Below are positions 63,156-64,000 of a stretch of DNA of 64,000 bases, piece by piece. The notes under the pieces were generated by a model. It saw only the letters and a program-made list of their open reading frames with translations, was not told where the DNA came from and did no database searches. A program made the translations under genes and the position numbers. The stretch comes from Vandammella animalimorsus. GTDB taxonomy: Bacteria > Pseudomonadota > Gammaproteobacteria > Burkholderiales > Burkholderiaceae_C. The stretch is taken from positions 186,001 through 250,000 of the forward strand of contig NZ_NSJF01000005.1 in NCBI RefSeq assembly GCF_002285285.1, given 5' to 3'. The stretch's first letter is position 1; every line of letters starts with the position of its first letter.

Positions 63156-63315
63156 ATGGCATGGGCAGGCGCTCGGCCACGGCCAGCACACCACGATGAA
63201 TGCAACGTCCCGGCTTGCAAAGACAGCTGTTTTTTGAAGCACGCGGACTTTCCCGGACGCACAGGCTTTTCGCTGGCAAAGCCTTGCGCCTTTTTTGTGA
63301 TGAATGGTTTTTGAC

Positions 63316-64000
63316 ATGGAGATTTTGACGACGCGGGCGCAAGTTGTGCCAGGCCTGGAGCCCGGTAGCCCGACGACCCGCTGGTGGATCGTGGCGCTGT
63401 GCTGCGCCATCATGATGGTGGAGGGCTTTGATCTGCTGATCTACAGCAATGCCATCCCCGCGCTGCTGGCCGATGCGTCCATGGGCATGGACAAGGCCCT
63501 GGCCGGGCAAGTTGGCAGCATGGTGTTCGTGGGCATGCTGCTGGGCGGCGTGTGCGCCGGCCGCCTGAACCAGGCGCTGGGCCAGAGGCGCATCATCACA
63601 CTGGGCTTCATCGGCTTTACGCTGACCACGGCCCTGGCGGCCTGGGCCGGCAATGCTTGGCAACTGGGGGCGCTGCGCTTGCTGGCCGGCCTGGGCCTGG
63701 GCGTGGTGCTGCCTGCCGGTCTGGCGCTGGCGCGCGCGCACAGTCTGCCGAAGCACAGCGCCTTGACGATCAGCATCGTCATGTCGGGCATTGCGCTGGG
63801 CGGCATGGCCGCCTCGCTGGCGGCCATGCCCATCGTCGCCCACTGGGGCTGGCGTCCGCTGTTCCTGGCCGGCGGCGCACTGGGCTTGCTGGTGCTGTTG
63901 GCGCTCGTGCCTTTGCTGGCGCGGGCCGAGCGCCTGCAGCCCACACCGCAGGCCGGGGGCGCGCAGCAGCCGACACAGCAGCCAGCCCAAGCCCAACCAT
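63316..64000 (+). CDS. MFS transporter, aromatic-acid:H+ symporter type (5' part)
   Basis: The frame is open from the ATG at 63316 to the window edge (228 residues visible). It reads CCAIMMVEGFDLLIYSNAIPALL, then GSMVFVGMLLGGVCAGRLNQALGQRRIITL, the MFS A-motif region with the DGFD-like acidic helix typical of the AAHS family. Six helices are visible, ending in a Gln/Pro/Ala-rich cytoplasmic loop near the edge. Members import benzoate, 4-hydroxybenzoate, protocatechuate and similar acids. The substrate is not determined by the part seen. A 160-base gap without a gene precedes it. Confidence 0.85.
   Translation, partial: MEILTTRAQVVPGLEPGSPTTRWWIVALCCAIMMVEGFDLLIYSNAIPALLADASMGMDKALAGQVGSMVFVGMLLGGVCAGRLNQALGQRRIITLGFIGFTLTTALAAWAGNAWQLGALRLLAGLGLGVVLPAGLALARAHSLPKHSALTISIVMSGIALGGMAASLAAMPIVAHWGWRPLFLAGGALGLLVLLALVPLLARAERLQPTPQAGGAQQPTQQPAQAQP

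Overview
The window is high-GC, densely packed chromosome of a betaproteobacterium, most likely Burkholderiales of the Comamonadaceae type. The reasons are the gene sets rather than any database match: a roughly 2000-residue double-length UvrA, an LplT-PlsC fusion next to rlmB, a hemA-prfA-prmC run, an orphan TctBA pair, an Lrp/AsnC regulator divergent from glmS, and a hisB-X-hisHAF-Y-hisIE operon. Housekeeping blocks alternate with short accessory patches. No rRNA, tRNA or CRISPR array was seen.

Layout. 1-2.9 kb: tail of an MBL-fold hydrolase, a TacA/TacT-type toxin-antitoxin pair, an HTH regulator and a secreted PEBP-FN3-IPTL-CTERM protein. 3-10.5 kb: a conserved unknown, a uL16 arginine hydroxylase, an SlyD-like FKBP, a Bax-inhibitor-1 membrane protein, TctB-TctA with an SDR reductase, and a RelE-like toxin with an RHH-like partner. 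10.5-21 kb (minus strand): uvrA, a lipoprotein, then prmC, prfA and hemA.

21.2-25.3 kb is the most interesting accessory patch. It holds a complete-looking retron: a promoter -10, a 218-nt msr-msd RNA closed by a perfect 12-bp a1/a2 inverted repeat with a 72-nt msd hairpin, and a retron reverse transcriptase. The RT has NAxxH, YADD and VTG, an apparent one-base frameshift near its N-terminus and a C-terminal membrane domain. A PepSY membrane protein, a PIN-toxin remnant with an intact antitoxin, and an 11-bp minisatellite follow.

25-36 kb (minus): a TonB-dependent siderophore receptor, an iron-type alcohol dehydrogenase, a cysteine-synthase-fold enzyme, CreD with a near-consensus CreB site, thiol peroxidase, rlmB, the LplT-PlsC fusion and a ceramidase-like membrane protein. 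36-40 kb: an XRE-type regulator, an Lrp/AsnC regulator and glmS. 40.2-41.1 kb: two AT-rich genes of unknown function. 41.3-48.5 kb: three paralogous large lipoproteins around an outer-membrane phospholipase A. 48.9-55.5 kb: the his operon with two uncharacterised passengers, then an FMN reductase. 55.7-64 kb: a zinc alcohol dehydrogenase, pncC, pgpA, fadD, a 275-bp inverted-repeat element, the PEP synthase regulator, dnaQ, coaBC and the start of an aromatic-acid MFS transporter.

A dispersed repeat (core GAGCSTGTTMTGCACTTT and shorter forms) occurs through the window as solo copies, hairpin pairs and the termini of the 275-bp element. In several genes its first bases are the stop codon itself.
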